Assembly: GCF_000633255.1 (NCBI RefSeq)
Contig: NZ_AYMJ01000032.1
Span: forward strand, 16,428-80,427
DNA: 64,000 nucleotides
Source: Pseudomonas sp. H1h
Lineage (GTDB): Bacteria > Pseudomonadota > Gammaproteobacteria > Pseudomonadales > Pseudomonadaceae
Reading direction: 5' to 3'
Shown: positions 8,131 through 16,609 of the stretch, one piece after another
How positions within the stretch are numbered: position 1 is the first letter of the stretch
How the letters are laid out: each line of letters opens with the position of its first letter
Notes under the pieces: generated by a model
Database searches by the model: none
Told to the model about the DNA's origin: nothing
The model's input: the letters and a program-made list of their open reading frames with translations, nothing else
Made by a program: the position numbers and the translations under genes

Positions 8131-8961
8131 TCAAAGACGCACTTGTCCTTCGTATACACGCACTGCCGGACCGGTCATCAGCACCGGTTGGCCTGGCCCC
8201 GCCCACTCAATGGACAGACGCCCGCCGGGCAGGTCGATCAACAGCGGCGAATCCATCCACCCCTGGCTGATTGCCGCGACAGCCGCAGCGCAGGCGCCGG
8301 TGCCGCAGGCCTGGGTTTCCCCGGCGCCGCGTTCCCAGACGCGCAGTTGCGCGCGGTTACGATCAATGACCTGGATGAAACCGACATTGACCCGTGCCGG
8401 GAAGCGCGGATGGTGTTCGATTTTCGGCCCCAGTTCATGCACCGGTGCGTTATTGATGTCTTGCACGCGCAACACGGCGTGCGGGTTACCCATCGACACG
8501 GCGGCCAGTTCGACTGTGGTGCCGTCGACTTCCAGCTGGTAGCTGGAAGCCTGCGCCGGCGCGTCGAACGGAATGTCCGCTGGCACCAGACGCGGCGCGC
8601 CCATGTTGACGCCGATCTGGCCGTCGCTACGCACGTCCAGCTCAATGATGCCGCCTTTGGTCTCGACGCGAATCTGTCGTTTGGCAGTCAGGCGCTTGTC
8701 GAGCACGAAGCGGGCAAAGCAGCGCGCACCGTTGCCGCACTGTTCTACTTCCGAGCCATCGGAGTTGAAGATCCGGTAACGGAAATCCACGTCCGGATTA
8801 CTTGGCGCTTCGACGATCAGCAACTGATCGAAACCGATACCGGTGTGCCGGTCGCCCCATTGCTTGGCGTGCTTGGGCTGAATATGCGCGTGCTGGCTGA
8901 CCAGGTCGAGAACCATGAAGTCATTGCCCAGGCCGTGCATTTTGGTAAAACGCAGCAGCAT
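8131..8961 (-). CDS. dapF: diaminopimelate epimerase
   Basis: A 276-residue DapF, which interconverts LL- and meso-diaminopimelate in lysine and peptidoglycan synthesis without a cofactor. The two catalytic cysteines are clear: Cys75 in EQCGNGARCF and Cys219 in QACGTGACA. The N-terminus MLLRFTKMHGLGNDF is canonical, and the length is the family norm. It starts 3 bases after the lysA stop, so the two consecutive pathway enzymes are coupled. Its product feeds lysA directly. Confidence 0.97.
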   Translation of the reverse strand: MLLRFTKMHGLGNDFMVLDLVSQHAHIQPKHAKQWGDRHTGIGFDQLLIVEAPSNPDVDFRYRIFNSDGSEVEQCGNGARCFARFVLDKRLTAKRQIRVETKGGIIELDVRSDGQIGVNMGAPRLVPADIPFDAPAQASSYQLEVDGTTVELAAVSMGNPHAVLRVQDINNAPVHELGPKIEHHPRFPARVNVGFIQVIDRNRAQLRVWERGAGETQACGTGACAAAVAAISQGWMDSPLLIDLPGGRLSIEWAGPGQPVLMTGPAVRVYEGQVRL

Positions 8962-8964
8962 GGG

Positions 8965-10212
8965 TTACTCCGGCAGCAGGCTTTCGCCGGCAAACAGCTC
9001 GGCCACGGTTTCGCGGCGGCGCACTTCAAATACCTGATCACCGTCTACCAACACTTCAGCGGCACGGCCACGGGTGTTGTAGTTGGAACTCATCACGAAG
9101 CCGTAGGCGCCAGCCGAATGCACGGCCAACAGATCGCCTTCTTCCAGGGCCAGTTCACGGTCCTTGGCCAGGAAATCACCGGTTTCGCAGATCGGGCCGA
9201 CCACGTCGTACGGGCGTGCAGCGGTGTCACGCGGTTTGACCGCGGTGACGTCCATCCAGGCCTGATACAGCGCCGGGCGGATCAGGTCGTTCATCGCCGC
9301 GTCGACGATGGCGAAATCCTTGTGCTCGGTGTGCTTGAGGTACTCGACCTGGGTCAGCAGCACGCCGGCGTTGGCGACGATGAAACGGCCAGGCTCGAAC
9401 ACCAGTGCCAGATCACGACCGTCCAGACGCTCGCGCACAGCCTTGATGTAGTCGCCGGCCAATGGCGGCTCTTCATCGCGATAACGCACGCCCAGCCCGC
9501 CACCGAGATCGATGTGGCGCAGATGGATGCCGCAATCGCCGAGGCGATCGACCAGATCCAGCAGGCGGTCGAGCGCATCGAGGAACGGTGGCAGGGTGGT
9601 CAGTTGCGAGCCGATGTGGCAGTCGACGCCGACCACTTCCAGGTTCGGCAGGTGTGCGGCACGCACGTACACGTCTTCGGCGTCGGCAATGGCGATGCCG
9701 AACTTGTTCTCTTTGAGACCGGTGGAAATGTACGGGTGGGTGCCGGCATCGACGTCCGGGTTCACGCGCAGCGAGATCGGTGCGCGAACACCCAGCTCGG
9801 CGGCGACGACTTGCAGGCGCTCCAGCTCGTCGGTGGATTCAACGTTGAAGCAGTGCACGCCGACTTCCAGGGCGCGACGCATGTCGTCACGGGTCTTGCC
9901 GACACCGGAGAACACGATCTTGTCGGCGCTGCCGCCAGCGGCCAGCACGCGTTCCAGCTCGCCACGGGACACGATGTCGAAACCGGCACCGAGACGGGCC
10001 AGGACATTCAGCACGCCGAGGTTGGAGTTGGCCTTGACCGCGTAGCAGACCAGGTGCGGCATGCCGGCCAGGGCATCGGCGTAAGCCAGATACTGGGCTT
10101 CGATGTGTGCGCGCGAGTAAACGTAGGTGGGCGTGCCGAAGCGGTCGGCGATGGCGGACAACGCCACACCTTCCGCGAACAGTTCCCCGCCACGGTAGTT
10201 AAAAGCGTCCAT
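8965..10212 (-). CDS. lysA: diaminopimelate decarboxylase
   Basis: A 415-residue PLP-dependent decarboxylase making L-lysine from meso-diaminopimelate. The alanine-racemase-like barrel carries the PLP lysine in CYAVKANSN (Lys60). Further family motifs include GVDCHIGSQL, DLGGGLGVRY and EPGRFIVANAG (phosphate binding), and the C-terminal CETGDFLAKDR and SAGAYGFVMSSNYN. It follows the small lipoprotein lptM by nine bases and precedes dapF by three, an order found widely in proteobacteria. Confidence 0.97.
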   Translation of the reverse strand: MDAFNYRGGELFAEGVALSAIADRFGTPTYVYSRAHIEAQYLAYADALAGMPHLVCYAVKANSNLGVLNVLARLGAGFDIVSRGELERVLAAGGSADKIVFSGVGKTRDDMRRALEVGVHCFNVESTDELERLQVVAAELGVRAPISLRVNPDVDAGTHPYISTGLKENKFGIAIADAEDVYVRAAHLPNLEVVGVDCHIGSQLTTLPPFLDALDRLLDLVDRLGDCGIHLRHIDLGGGLGVRYRDEEPPLAGDYIKAVRERLDGRDLALVFEPGRFIVANAGVLLTQVEYLKHTEHKDFAIVDAAMNDLIRPALYQAWMDVTAVKPRDTAARPYDVVGPICETGDFLAKDRELALEEGDLLAVHSAGAYGFVMSSNYNTRGRAAEVLVDGDQVFEVRRRETVAELFAGESLLPE

Positions 10213-10221
10213 GGCGATCCC

Positions 10222-10395
10222 TTATTGGTAAACGTCGTGCTTGTGAGCTTTGGACGGCTGCTTTTGCGAAGACTGGGCTTGCTCGGCCGGGTCCTGATCG
10301 TCATCCGGCAGGTACAGCGGGCCTTTTTGACCACAGGCCGAAACGAGGCAGGCAACCGCGACGAGCGCAGCAAGGGAAGAGATCAGGCGCTTCAT
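10222..10395 (-). CDS. lptM: small lipoprotein LptM (YifL/LppL)
   Basis: A 57-residue lipoprotein read leftward from the ATG at 10395. A signal peptide MKRLISSLAALVAVACLVSAC has a lipobox VSAC ahead of lipidated Cys21, followed directly by the family hallmark CGQKGPLYLP, then a hydrophilic Gln/Lys/His-rich tail. In E. coli LptM (YifL) helps the oxidative maturation of the LptD/LptE lipopolysaccharide translocon in the outer membrane; P. aeruginosa calls the homologue LppL. It is the first gene of the lysA-dapF operon and lies nine bases before lysA. Confidence 0.9.
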   Translation of the reverse strand: MKRLISSLAALVAVACLVSACGQKGPLYLPDDDQDPAEQAQSSQKQPSKAHKHDVYQ

Positions 10396-10714
10396 GGCGA
10401 AATCCTTGAAAATGCGTTAATTGCGCCGGAGTATACCGGCCACCCGACAGCTTGCCTATGCGAGGGAGTTCCCGTCCGGCGGGGCTTGTCCGGATGCACA
10501 CCAAACCCTGTGGGAGCGGGCTTGCTCGCGAAAGCGGTGGTTCAGCAGTCAAAAAAGTTGGATGTGCCGGCCCCTTCGCGAGCAAGCCCGCTCCCACAGG
10601 TACGGTGTTTACAGTGCCCATTGAGGCCCTTGGTCGTTATCCTTTGCAATCGGCCGACAGCGTCCGTATCTTGCGGCGCTTGAGCCTGAGCAGATATTTT
10701 TTGAGGTTGCCACA
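10396..10714. other. lptM/cyaY divergent intergenic region
   Basis: About 320 bases separating divergent lptM and cyaY. Its main content is the REPIN at 10510-10597; the remaining 110 bases on each side must hold the promoters of both operons. I see no additional gene. Confidence 0.5.
10510..10597. repeat. REPIN (paired inverted REP sequences)
   Basis: Inverted copies of GTGGGAGCGGGCTTGCTCGCGAA separated by about 40 bases, between divergent lptM and cyaY. The arms match those at 15310-15397 closely, and both share the inner sequence GATGTGCCGGCCCC, so these two are recent relatives. Confidence 0.92.
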
Positions 10715-11041
10715 ATGAGTTTGTCCGAAGCGCGTTTCCACGATCTGGTCGATGCCACCCAGCAGGCGTTGGAAGAGTTGCTGGAGGATCATGCCGACGA
10801 TATCGAGATCACGGCCGGCATGATGACCATCAAGTTCGATAACGGCAGCCAGCTGATCATCAGCCGCCAGGAGCCGCTGCGTCAGCTGTGGCTGGCGGCG
10901 CGTTCCGGTGGTTTCCATTTTGACTACGACGAAGAGTCGGGCAAGTGGAGCTGCGAGAAGTCCGAAGAACTGCTCGGCGAAGTGTTGGCCCGCTGTGTTC
11001 AGGACCAGGCCGGTCTTGAGCTGGATTTCGAAGAGATCTGA
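10715..11041 (+). CDS. cyaY: iron-sulfur cluster assembly protein CyaY (frataxin)
   Basis: A 108-residue bacterial frataxin. It binds iron through an acidic ridge and regulates IscS-dependent iron-sulfur cluster assembly. The first helix is rich in Asp/Glu (ALEELLEDHADDIE), the sheet includes NGSQLIISRQEPLRQLWLAA, the family signature, and SGGFHFDYDE follows. Length fits the family. It starts after a REPIN and is followed 2 bases later by a DUF1289 gene in the same direction. Confidence 0.95.
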   Translation: MSLSEARFHDLVDATQQALEELLEDHADDIEITAGMMTIKFDNGSQLIISRQEPLRQLWLAARSGGFHFDYDEESGKWSCEKSEELLGEVLARCVQDQAGLELDFEEI

Positions 11042-11043
11042 TC

Positions 11044-11259
11044 GTGACCGAGGTTGCCCCGCGCCCACCCAAGCCGCTTTACAGCAACGTCAGCCCGGCG
11101 GTGCCTTCGCCGTGCAGCGGCGTGTGTCGTCTGGATGAACAGAAGGTGTGCCTCGGCTGCTTTCGCCATGTCGAGGACATTCGCGAGTGGCGTTCGGCGG
11201 ACGATCAGCGCCGCCGGGTGATCTGCGCACAAGCGCTGCAACGCCGCACTCAAGCCTGA
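11044..11259 (+). CDS. DUF1289 domain protein
   Basis: A 71-residue protein with the DUF1289 cysteine pattern PCSGVCRLDEQKVCLGCFR, four cysteines arranged C-x3-C-x8-C-x2-C that could hold a metal ion or iron-sulfur centre. The function is not established. It starts at a GTG two bases past the cyaY stop, so it is almost certainly cotranscribed with cyaY, which suggests but does not show a link to iron or redox handling. The C-terminal part is basic (RRRVICAQALQRRTQA). Confidence 0.85.
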   Translation: MTEVAPRPPKPLYSNVSPAVPSPCSGVCRLDEQKVCLGCFRHVEDIREWRSADDQRRRVICAQALQRRTQA

Positions 11260-11265
11260 TACGAA

Positions 11266-11298
11266 CCTGTGGCGAGGAGCAAGCTCCCTCGCCACAGG
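11266..11298. repeat. single palindromic REP-like element
   Basis: A 33-base near-perfect palindrome CCTGTGGCGAGGAGC...CTCGCCACAGG immediately downstream of the DUF1289 gene. It differs in sequence from the GTGGGAGC family elsewhere in the window and represents a second REP class. It could form a stable mRNA 3' end hairpin. Confidence 0.8.
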
Positions 11299-11339
11299 GG
11301 TACTTGCCCGATCAAAAGTGCGTGGCTTGTATATTTTTT

Positions 11340-11453
11340 GAGCTGTGATAGTGTCCGAACACGCCTCAACCCATCGAGGCCTGGTGAAAACCCCGTCTTT
11401 TTTGGCGGGGTTTTGCTTTTTTTGTGTGCAGAAGAAAGGAGTCTGCCCGGATC
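11340..11453 (+). promoter_or_regulatory. rnk leader with possible attenuator
   Basis: The 5' region of rnk contains a terminator-like hairpin (11387-11414) only 40 bases before the start codon. Premature-terminator leaders have been described ahead of rnk in gammaproteobacteria, including a Pseudomonas form, so this likely is a transcription attenuator rather than the end of the upstream operon. I did not identify the promoter or an antiterminator pairing with confidence. Confidence 0.5.
11387..11414 (+). terminator. terminator hairpin in front of rnk
   Basis: AAAACCCCG and CGGGGTTTT arms with a T-rich loop, followed by more T residues. It could end the cyaY-DUF1289 transcript or act as an attenuator of rnk. 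Confidence 0.75.
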
Positions 11454-11873
11454 ATGACCGCACCTTCCATCACCCTTACCCGTCTGGACGTGCAACGTCT
11501 GGAGCGCCTGATCGACAACCTGAACGAGAAAGACCAGGCTGCGCCGGGCGTGATCGCGCTGCAAACTGAACTGGATCGCGCCGACACCGTGGTCGGCCAC
11601 GATGAAGTACCCGCCGATGTCGTGACCATGAATTCCCGTGTGCATTGCCGCGAAGAGGGCAGTGGCAAGGACTATCACCTGACGCTGGTCTATCCCAAGG
11701 ACGCCAACGCCGATGAAGGCAAGATCTCGATTCTGGCCCCGGTCGGCAGCGCGCTGCTGGGCCTGAAGGTCGGTCAGCATATCGACTGGCCGGCACCGGG
11801 TGGCAAGACCCTGAAACTGACCTTGCTGGAAGTCGAATCGCAGCCGGCCAACGGCGGAGAGTTCCGCGAGTAA
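11454..11873 (+). CDS. rnk: nucleoside diphosphate kinase regulator Rnk
   Basis: A 139-residue Rnk protein. Rnk has an N-terminal short coiled coil and a C-terminal GreA/GreB-like FKBP-type domain (SILAPVGSALLGLKVGQHIDWPAPGG) and binds RNA polymerase; it was first found as a regulator of nucleoside diphosphate kinase and alginate in P. aeruginosa. The start at 11454 is chosen because GAAAGGAG lies about 15 bases upstream and the N-terminus MTAPSITLTRLDVQRLERL fits the family; an upstream ATG in frame lies within the RBS region. It converges on cyaA with only 7 bases between stops. Confidence 0.92.
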   Translation: MTAPSITLTRLDVQRLERLIDNLNEKDQAAPGVIALQTELDRADTVVGHDEVPADVVTMNSRVHCREEGSGKDYHLTLVYPKDANADEGKISILAPVGSALLGLKVGQHIDWPAPGGKTLKLTLLEVESQPANGGEFRE

Positions 11874-11880
11874 CCCCGCC

Positions 11881-14724
11881 TCAGACCTGTTCGAGCGCCT
11901 CGTTCAGGGCGCGCTCCAGGTCGGCCTTGTAGCGTAGATACAAATTGCTGGAACTCTGAGCATCACCGAGCAGGCCCGACAGATCCAGGTCGGTGATGTA
12001 GCAGCGATAGCGCTCGGTCTCGCGGCGCTGCTCGACGATCTCCCGGGCGACCACATGAAACAACTGGTCGCCATGTTCCAGCTCGCTGAATTCCCGTTGA
12101 TTGCAATACAGGGTGACCTGCACCTCTGCCGGTGCGGCTTTGCCGATGATTGCCTGTACGTCGTAGAACGGTTTGTTGACCGGGGTCTGCGGCGCCGGCC
12201 GTGCTTCGACCCGCCGCGCGCGTCCCGAGCCCGAAGGCAATAACTGGTAATACAAAGTCTCGAGACTGATCGCCGGACTGCCGTCCATCGGCAGCAGCGC
12301 TTCACGCCGGTACTGGATCGATTGCAGGAAGCGTTGCAGCGGCACCAGCAGACTCTGCTCATCGTGATACGGCAAACGTTGCTGCCACAGTGCGTTGAAC
12401 TCATCCAGCACGTACAACTCGGCCTGTTGCTCGGTGATCCGGTAGAACACCTGGATCGATTCCGGCTGCCCCATCGGCAGGATCAGCGCCAGGTCGTGTT
12501 CTTCCAGCGCCATCGGGTCCAGGTGCAGCGGGCTGTAACGTACCTGTTCTTCGCCGAGGTAATCCAGCAGCGCCGGCAATGTCGCGAGGGCGACATGATT
12601 GACCTGTCCCGGCACTAGCTCCAGCACGTGATAGTGCTGTTGCACCTGAATCAGGTAGCGATGGTTCAGCTCGCTGAGCAGCAGGTTTTGTGCGGTATCA
12701 ACGATCTCTTCAACACGGCGGGCAATGAACTGTGCGCGGTTGTGGCAAAAGCAGCGCACCTTCAATGAGGGTTGCTGCGGGCCGCGTGGCAGGTTGTTGA
12801 GGTAATCGCGCAGGCAGTCGAGCAGCGCGTGGGGGCCGTCAAAGCGGTTGACCAGCACTTCGTTCCAGCTGTTGAGCGTGACCTGATCCAGCGTCAGCAC
12901 GAGGTTTTCACGGACCCCGGCGTAGCTCAGCGAGTCGGTGCGCTCGGTGGTCATCAGAATGTTCAGATCGCGGTGATGCTTGAGCGGGTCGACGCCGACG
13001 TTGACCAGCATCAGTACTTCGCTTGGTACGGCCGCACGCAACAGCGGCTCTTCGGCGACGGTGGGCAAGGGCAGGGCGATGCACTGCTGCAGGCTGCCAA
13101 GCAGGTTGAACAGTTCGAACTCGCTCAGGTCGCTGGTGCCCGGGTGCAGAGCCAGGCGGGTGCTACTGTCGATCACGCCGTTGCGGTGGCACCAGGTCAG
13201 TAGCTCCAGCAGATGACGGCTGCGCTTGATCGGCGCGAAGTGCTCCCACTCCAGCGCCGTGAGGCTGCCGTTATACAGGCCCCAGTGAGTTTGCCCCGGT
13301 TCCTTTTTGTTCGGCGACTGCACCAGCGTCAGGGTGTCTTCGGCCAGATCCGGGGCGATTCCGGGGTTGATGAACTCGACCTTGTCGGCCTTGCGCTCGA
13401 ACGCGGCATACAGCCGTCGGCCGAGCACATTCAGATCGCGCTTGTTGATCAGGCTGACGGTCTGTTCGGTGCGGGCGAACTGGGTCAGGAAGCGATAGCT
13501 GTAGTTGAGCTCGTTGACCAGCGCGCGGCGTTCGGCGCTGACCTGGCGGACTTTCCACTGGCTGCGGCTGTCGAGCAGTGCCAGTTGGCGCTGATCCCAA
13601 TGCCATTCGCTGGCCAGACGCTCCAGCAGCGAGCGTTGCCAGCCCTGGCTGCGGCTGTTGCCGGTGAGCTTGCGGTTGACCTTCAGGTACAACGCGCGGC
13701 GCACCAACTCCAGACGCTCCGGTTCGTTACGGGCGGTGAGGTATTCCTCGATGCGCCGGTACACGACCATGTACGGATCCAGCTCATCCAGATCCAGCTG
13801 ATTGGCGAACACGGCTTTTTTGAAGCGCAGGCTCAGGCACTGTACCTGCGGGTGTTCGCTGGCGTAGACCTCGGTCAGCAACAGCTTGAGCACCGACTTG
13901 TAGGGCGACTCGATGCCTTTGAACAGCTGCCACAGCCCGGCGCCAACGAACTCTCCCGGTGGAATCGTCGCCAGATGCCCGAGGTCGAGGGTCTCGTCGG
14001 CGCGAATGAAACGCTTGGACAGCAAGGTGTGGGTGTACAGGTCGTAAGCGGTTTCTTCGTAGACCGGCACCAGCCACCAGATCGGCGTGCGCCCGGCCAG
14101 CCAGATCGCCGTGCGGTAAAACTCGTCGAGCAACAGGTAATGCTGGGTGGTGCCGCAGTCTTCGGAACTGAGCTGGGTGTCGCGCTCGCCTTTGACGAAG
14201 CGCACCGGATCGATCAGGAAGAAATGTGCCTCGGCGCCCTGGCTGGCGGCCCAGGTTTCGAGCAGCTGGCATTTCTTGCGCAGCTCGGCCAGTTCGCTAT
14301 CGCTCAGGTCCGGCGCATGGCAGACCCACACGTCCATGTCGCTCTGATCGGCCTGGGCCAGGGTGCCGAGGCTGCCCATCAGGAACAGCCCGTGAATCGG
14401 TCGTGGCGGATTGCTGCCGTGACGCGGTTTGTAGGAAAACGAGCGAGTCAGGCGTTGGGCTTCGGCGAGCGCGTTGGCATCCGGCTCGTAGTTGGACAGT
14501 CCGGCTGGCGTGCTGCCCGAGACATAACCCGGCAACAGCGGGTGATTGACGTGAAAGAACAGCGGCAGCAGGGTCAGCACGCCTTGCTGGCGGGTCGACA
14601 AGCCTTCAAGTGCGCGGCCGAGCCGGCCTTCATTGAGTTTTAGAAAACGCGCACGCAACTGGCTGAGTACCTTGCGGTCGATGCCTTCGTCCAGGTCGGG
14701 GCGGATTTCATGGGTGCGCGTCAT
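11881..14724 (-). CDS. cyaA: class I adenylate cyclase
   Basis: A 947-residue class I (enterobacterial-type) adenylate cyclase, making cAMP from ATP for CRP/Vfr-type control. The N-terminal catalytic region holds the nucleotidyltransferase-like GSLGTLAQADQSDMDVWVC (around residues 116-135), with the Asp pair expected to bind metal. The large C-terminal half resembles the regulatory region of enterobacterial CyaA. No membrane segments are seen, so it is cytoplasmic or peripheral. Length is slightly above E. coli CyaA (848). It converges on rnk. Confidence 0.95.
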   Translation of the reverse strand: MTRTHEIRPDLDEGIDRKVLSQLRARFLKLNEGRLGRALEGLSTRQQGVLTLLPLFFHVNHPLLPGYVSGSTPAGLSNYEPDANALAEAQRLTRSFSYKPRHGSNPPRPIHGLFLMGSLGTLAQADQSDMDVWVCHAPDLSDSELAELRKKCQLLETWAASQGAEAHFFLIDPVRFVKGERDTQLSSEDCGTTQHYLLLDEFYRTAIWLAGRTPIWWLVPVYEETAYDLYTHTLLSKRFIRADETLDLGHLATIPPGEFVGAGLWQLFKGIESPYKSVLKLLLTEVYASEHPQVQCLSLRFKKAVFANQLDLDELDPYMVVYRRIEEYLTARNEPERLELVRRALYLKVNRKLTGNSRSQGWQRSLLERLASEWHWDQRQLALLDSRSQWKVRQVSAERRALVNELNYSYRFLTQFARTEQTVSLINKRDLNVLGRRLYAAFERKADKVEFINPGIAPDLAEDTLTLVQSPNKKEPGQTHWGLYNGSLTALEWEHFAPIKRSRHLLELLTWCHRNGVIDSSTRLALHPGTSDLSEFELFNLLGSLQQCIALPLPTVAEEPLLRAAVPSEVLMLVNVGVDPLKHHRDLNILMTTERTDSLSYAGVRENLVLTLDQVTLNSWNEVLVNRFDGPHALLDCLRDYLNNLPRGPQQPSLKVRCFCHNRAQFIARRVEEIVDTAQNLLLSELNHRYLIQVQQHYHVLELVPGQVNHVALATLPALLDYLGEEQVRYSPLHLDPMALEEHDLALILPMGQPESIQVFYRITEQQAELYVLDEFNALWQQRLPYHDEQSLLVPLQRFLQSIQYRREALLPMDGSPAISLETLYYQLLPSGSGRARRVEARPAPQTPVNKPFYDVQAIIGKAAPAEVQVTLYCNQREFSELEHGDQLFHVVAREIVEQRRETERYRCYITDLDLSGLLGDAQSSSNLYLRYKADLERALNEALEQV

Positions 14725-14907
14725 GTCAGCTCAAACCGGCTCGCAGGCTCGGACGAAGAGGGTCTCGGAATGGGAGGCAGTTTAGCCTCTGCGCAGCGGG
14801 ACTTTTAAGCTGAATTTGTTTTTGACGTCAGATTTTTAACGCGAGGCGATCAAGTGGGCCCGCGGAAATCCCGTGGCAGGAGTTCCCGTGGGCAAAGACG
14901 GGGGGAA

Positions 14908-15153
14908 TCAGGCGGTTTCCTGCTCTCTCAGAATGGTCAGCACGGTTTGCACATTTTGCGCGGCATCACGACCCAGACTGGTCAGATACCCGCCATCGGG
15001 CTGGTCGGTGAGTTCTTTTTCGAAGAGGCGTTTGGCGGCGGCGATGTGTTTCGGGGCAGCGGTCTGATGAATTTTCAAACCTTCCTGGGAACTGTCCAGG
15101 TTGAAGAGTGCGAGGACTTCCAGTTCGGCAACCAGCTCAGGGGTAAGCGACAT
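14908..15153 (-). CDS. TIGR02647 family small protein
   Basis: An 81-residue protein matching the TIGR02647 family of uncharacterised gammaproteobacterial proteins. It begins MSLTPELVAELEVLALFNL and contains GLKIHQTA and GYLTSLGRDAAQ. It is soluble, with no signal peptide. It stands alone between cyaA and the next small gene, oriented leftward like both. Function unknown. Confidence 0.82.
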   Translation of the reverse strand: MSLTPELVAELEVLALFNLDSSQEGLKIHQTAAPKHIAAAKRLFEKELTDQPDGGYLTSLGRDAAQNVQTVLTILREQETA

Positions 15154-15309
15154 AAGGACTCCAGACTTTCTAGGAATTGGACGACAGCGCCCCTAAGGTG
15201 AACCCGCTTTTGCGGCATGTCCAGTGCTCAGGTCAGGGTTTTTGTCTTGAGGCGAATTCCAGTGTAGTCGGGGCTCGTGAGATGGCTGGACGGATACGTA
15301 ACAAACATT

Positions 15310-15397
15310 GTGGGAGCGGGCTTGCTCGCGAAAGCGGTGGGGCCATCGACGAAAACATTGGATGTGCCGGCCCCTTCGCGAGCAAGCCCGTTCCCAC
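15310..15397. repeat. REPIN (paired inverted REP sequences)
   Basis: Inverted copies of GTGGGAGCGGGCTTGCTCGCGAA, the right arm carrying one change (CCCGTTCCCAC). It lies between two leftward small genes and is nearly identical in layout to the element at 10510-10597. Confidence 0.92.
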
Positions 15398-15411
15398 AGG
15401 GATATAGGGGT

Positions 15412-15696
15412 TTACTGCTTTTCCGGTGGCAGCTCTGGCAGTGCACGCAGTGCCGCTTCGTACCATTGGGTGTCGAACGCGCGGTCTTCATCGAGCATCG
15501 CGTCAATTTCATAGGCCAGCACGTGCGCCATCAGATTGAGGATCTCTTCGCGCTCGACGCCCACCAGCGTCAGCTTGTTGAAAGTCGCCTTGGCCGCTGG
15601 CGGGTTGTCGCTTTCGATCTGGTTCTCGATGGCTTCGATCAACGTCGCCTCGGTGAACTCTTCTTCGTCGTTGTCGATGTCTGTCGGCTCGCTCAT
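15412..15696 (-). CDS. conserved hypothetical acidic protein
   Basis: A 94-residue acidic protein. The N-terminus is dominated by Asp/Glu (EPTDIDNDEEEFTE), then two amphipathic helices, with a segment LMAHVLAYEIDAML and a conserved-looking WYEAALRALPELP end. A good ribosome-binding sequence (AGGAG, at 15703-15707 on the leftward strand) precedes the start. I do not recognise a named domain. It converges on nothing and is divergent from the GST gene, which begins about 120 bases to the right. Confidence 0.75.
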   Translation of the reverse strand: MSEPTDIDNDEEEFTEATLIEAIENQIESDNPPAAKATFNKLTLVGVEREEILNLMAHVLAYEIDAMLDEDRAFDTQWYEAALRALPELPPEKQ

Positions 15697-15819
15697 GGCA
15701 GGCTCCTCAAGGAAAGGCGCCAGTTTACCCGCATTCAGCGGCGTGATGCTGCTGGCAGGATCGAGTCCGGCGATCTATAAACAGTGACTGCCCACCCCGC
15801 ACGGCCTGGAGGCTATGTG

Positions 15820-16479
15820 ATGTTCAAGCTTTATGGATTCGCTGTCAGCAACTACTACAACATGGTCAAACTGGCGCTGCTGGAAAAAGGCCTGGCGTAC
15901 GAAGAGGTGACGTTCTACCCGACGCCGACCCCGGAATCACTGGCCATCAGTCCGCGCGGCAAAGTCCCGGTGCTGGGTGTCGAGGCGGGTTTCATCAATG
16001 AAACCGCGATCATCCTCGAATACCTCGAACAGACCCAAAAAGGTACGCCACTGCTGCCGAGCGATCCGTTCGAGCGCGCGCAGGTGTTGGCGATAGCCAA
16101 GGAAATCGAGCTGTACATCGAGCTGCCGGGCCGCGCCTGTTATGGCGAAGCATTCTTTGGCGCAACGGTGCCGGAGGCGATCAAGGAAAAAACCAAAGCC
16201 GAGCTGCTGCTGGGTTTTGCTGCGCTGGGACGTCACGGCAAGTTCGCCCCTTACGTGGCGGGCGACAGCCTGAGCATCGCGGATTTGTATTTCCTTTACA
16301 GCGTGCCGCCGGCGTGTGCGGTCGGGAAAAAGCTGTTCGATCTGGATTTGCTGGCTGAGATGCCGAAGGCCAAGGCGCTGCTGGAGCGGCTTGAGCAGAA
16401 TCCGCATGTGCAGAAGATTGCGGCGGACAAAGAGGCGGCGATGCCGACGTTTTTGGCGATGATCGCGGCGAAAAAGTGA
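15820..16479 (+). CDS. glutathione S-transferase family protein
   Basis: A 219-residue cytosolic GST. The N-terminal thioredoxin-like domain (about 1-78) contains LYGFAVSNYYNMVKLALLEKGL and the glutathione-binding ETAIILEYLEQ motif; the all-helical C-terminal domain carries the N-capping-like DSLSIADLYFLY segment. The substrate is unknown. I start at the ATG at 15820, preceded by a GGAGG at 15808-15812; the open frame extends 12 codons further upstream to a GTG but without family similarity. It converges on argH with a REPIN between. Confidence 0.9.
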   Translation: MFKLYGFAVSNYYNMVKLALLEKGLAYEEVTFYPTPTPESLAISPRGKVPVLGVEAGFINETAIILEYLEQTQKGTPLLPSDPFERAQVLAIAKEIELYIELPGRACYGEAFFGATVPEAIKEKTKAELLLGFAALGRHGKFAPYVAGDSLSIADLYFLYSVPPACAVGKKLFDLDLLAEMPKAKALLERLEQNPHVQKIAADKEAAMPTFLAMIAAKK

Positions 16480-16504
16480 GATTTGTAGCGTTCTGAAGTC
16501 GGCA

Positions 16505-16597
16505 TTCGCGAGCAAGCCCGCTCCCACATTTGATCTGTGGTGAACACAAAATTTGTGAACATCACCAATCCCCTGTGGGAGCGGGCTTGCTCGCGAA
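16505..16597. repeat. REPIN (paired inverted REP sequences)
   Basis: TTCGCGAGCAAGCCCGCTCC on the left and its inverted copy on the right, arranged tail-outward, between convergent GST and argH. The spacer contains a TTTGTGAACA type sequence also seen in the element at 29971-30061. Confidence 0.92.
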
Positions 16598-16609
16598 GCT
16601 TTTGGCTTT

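Noticed and set aside
8116..10683. 855-codon rightward open frame opposite dapF and lysA
   Set aside because: It is antisense to two clear enzymes with catalytic motifs; such frames arise from high GC and third-position bias. Its product has no recognisable domain.
13213..14643. 476-codon rightward open frame opposite cyaA
   Set aside because: Antisense of cyaA, no ribosome-binding site or domain seen.
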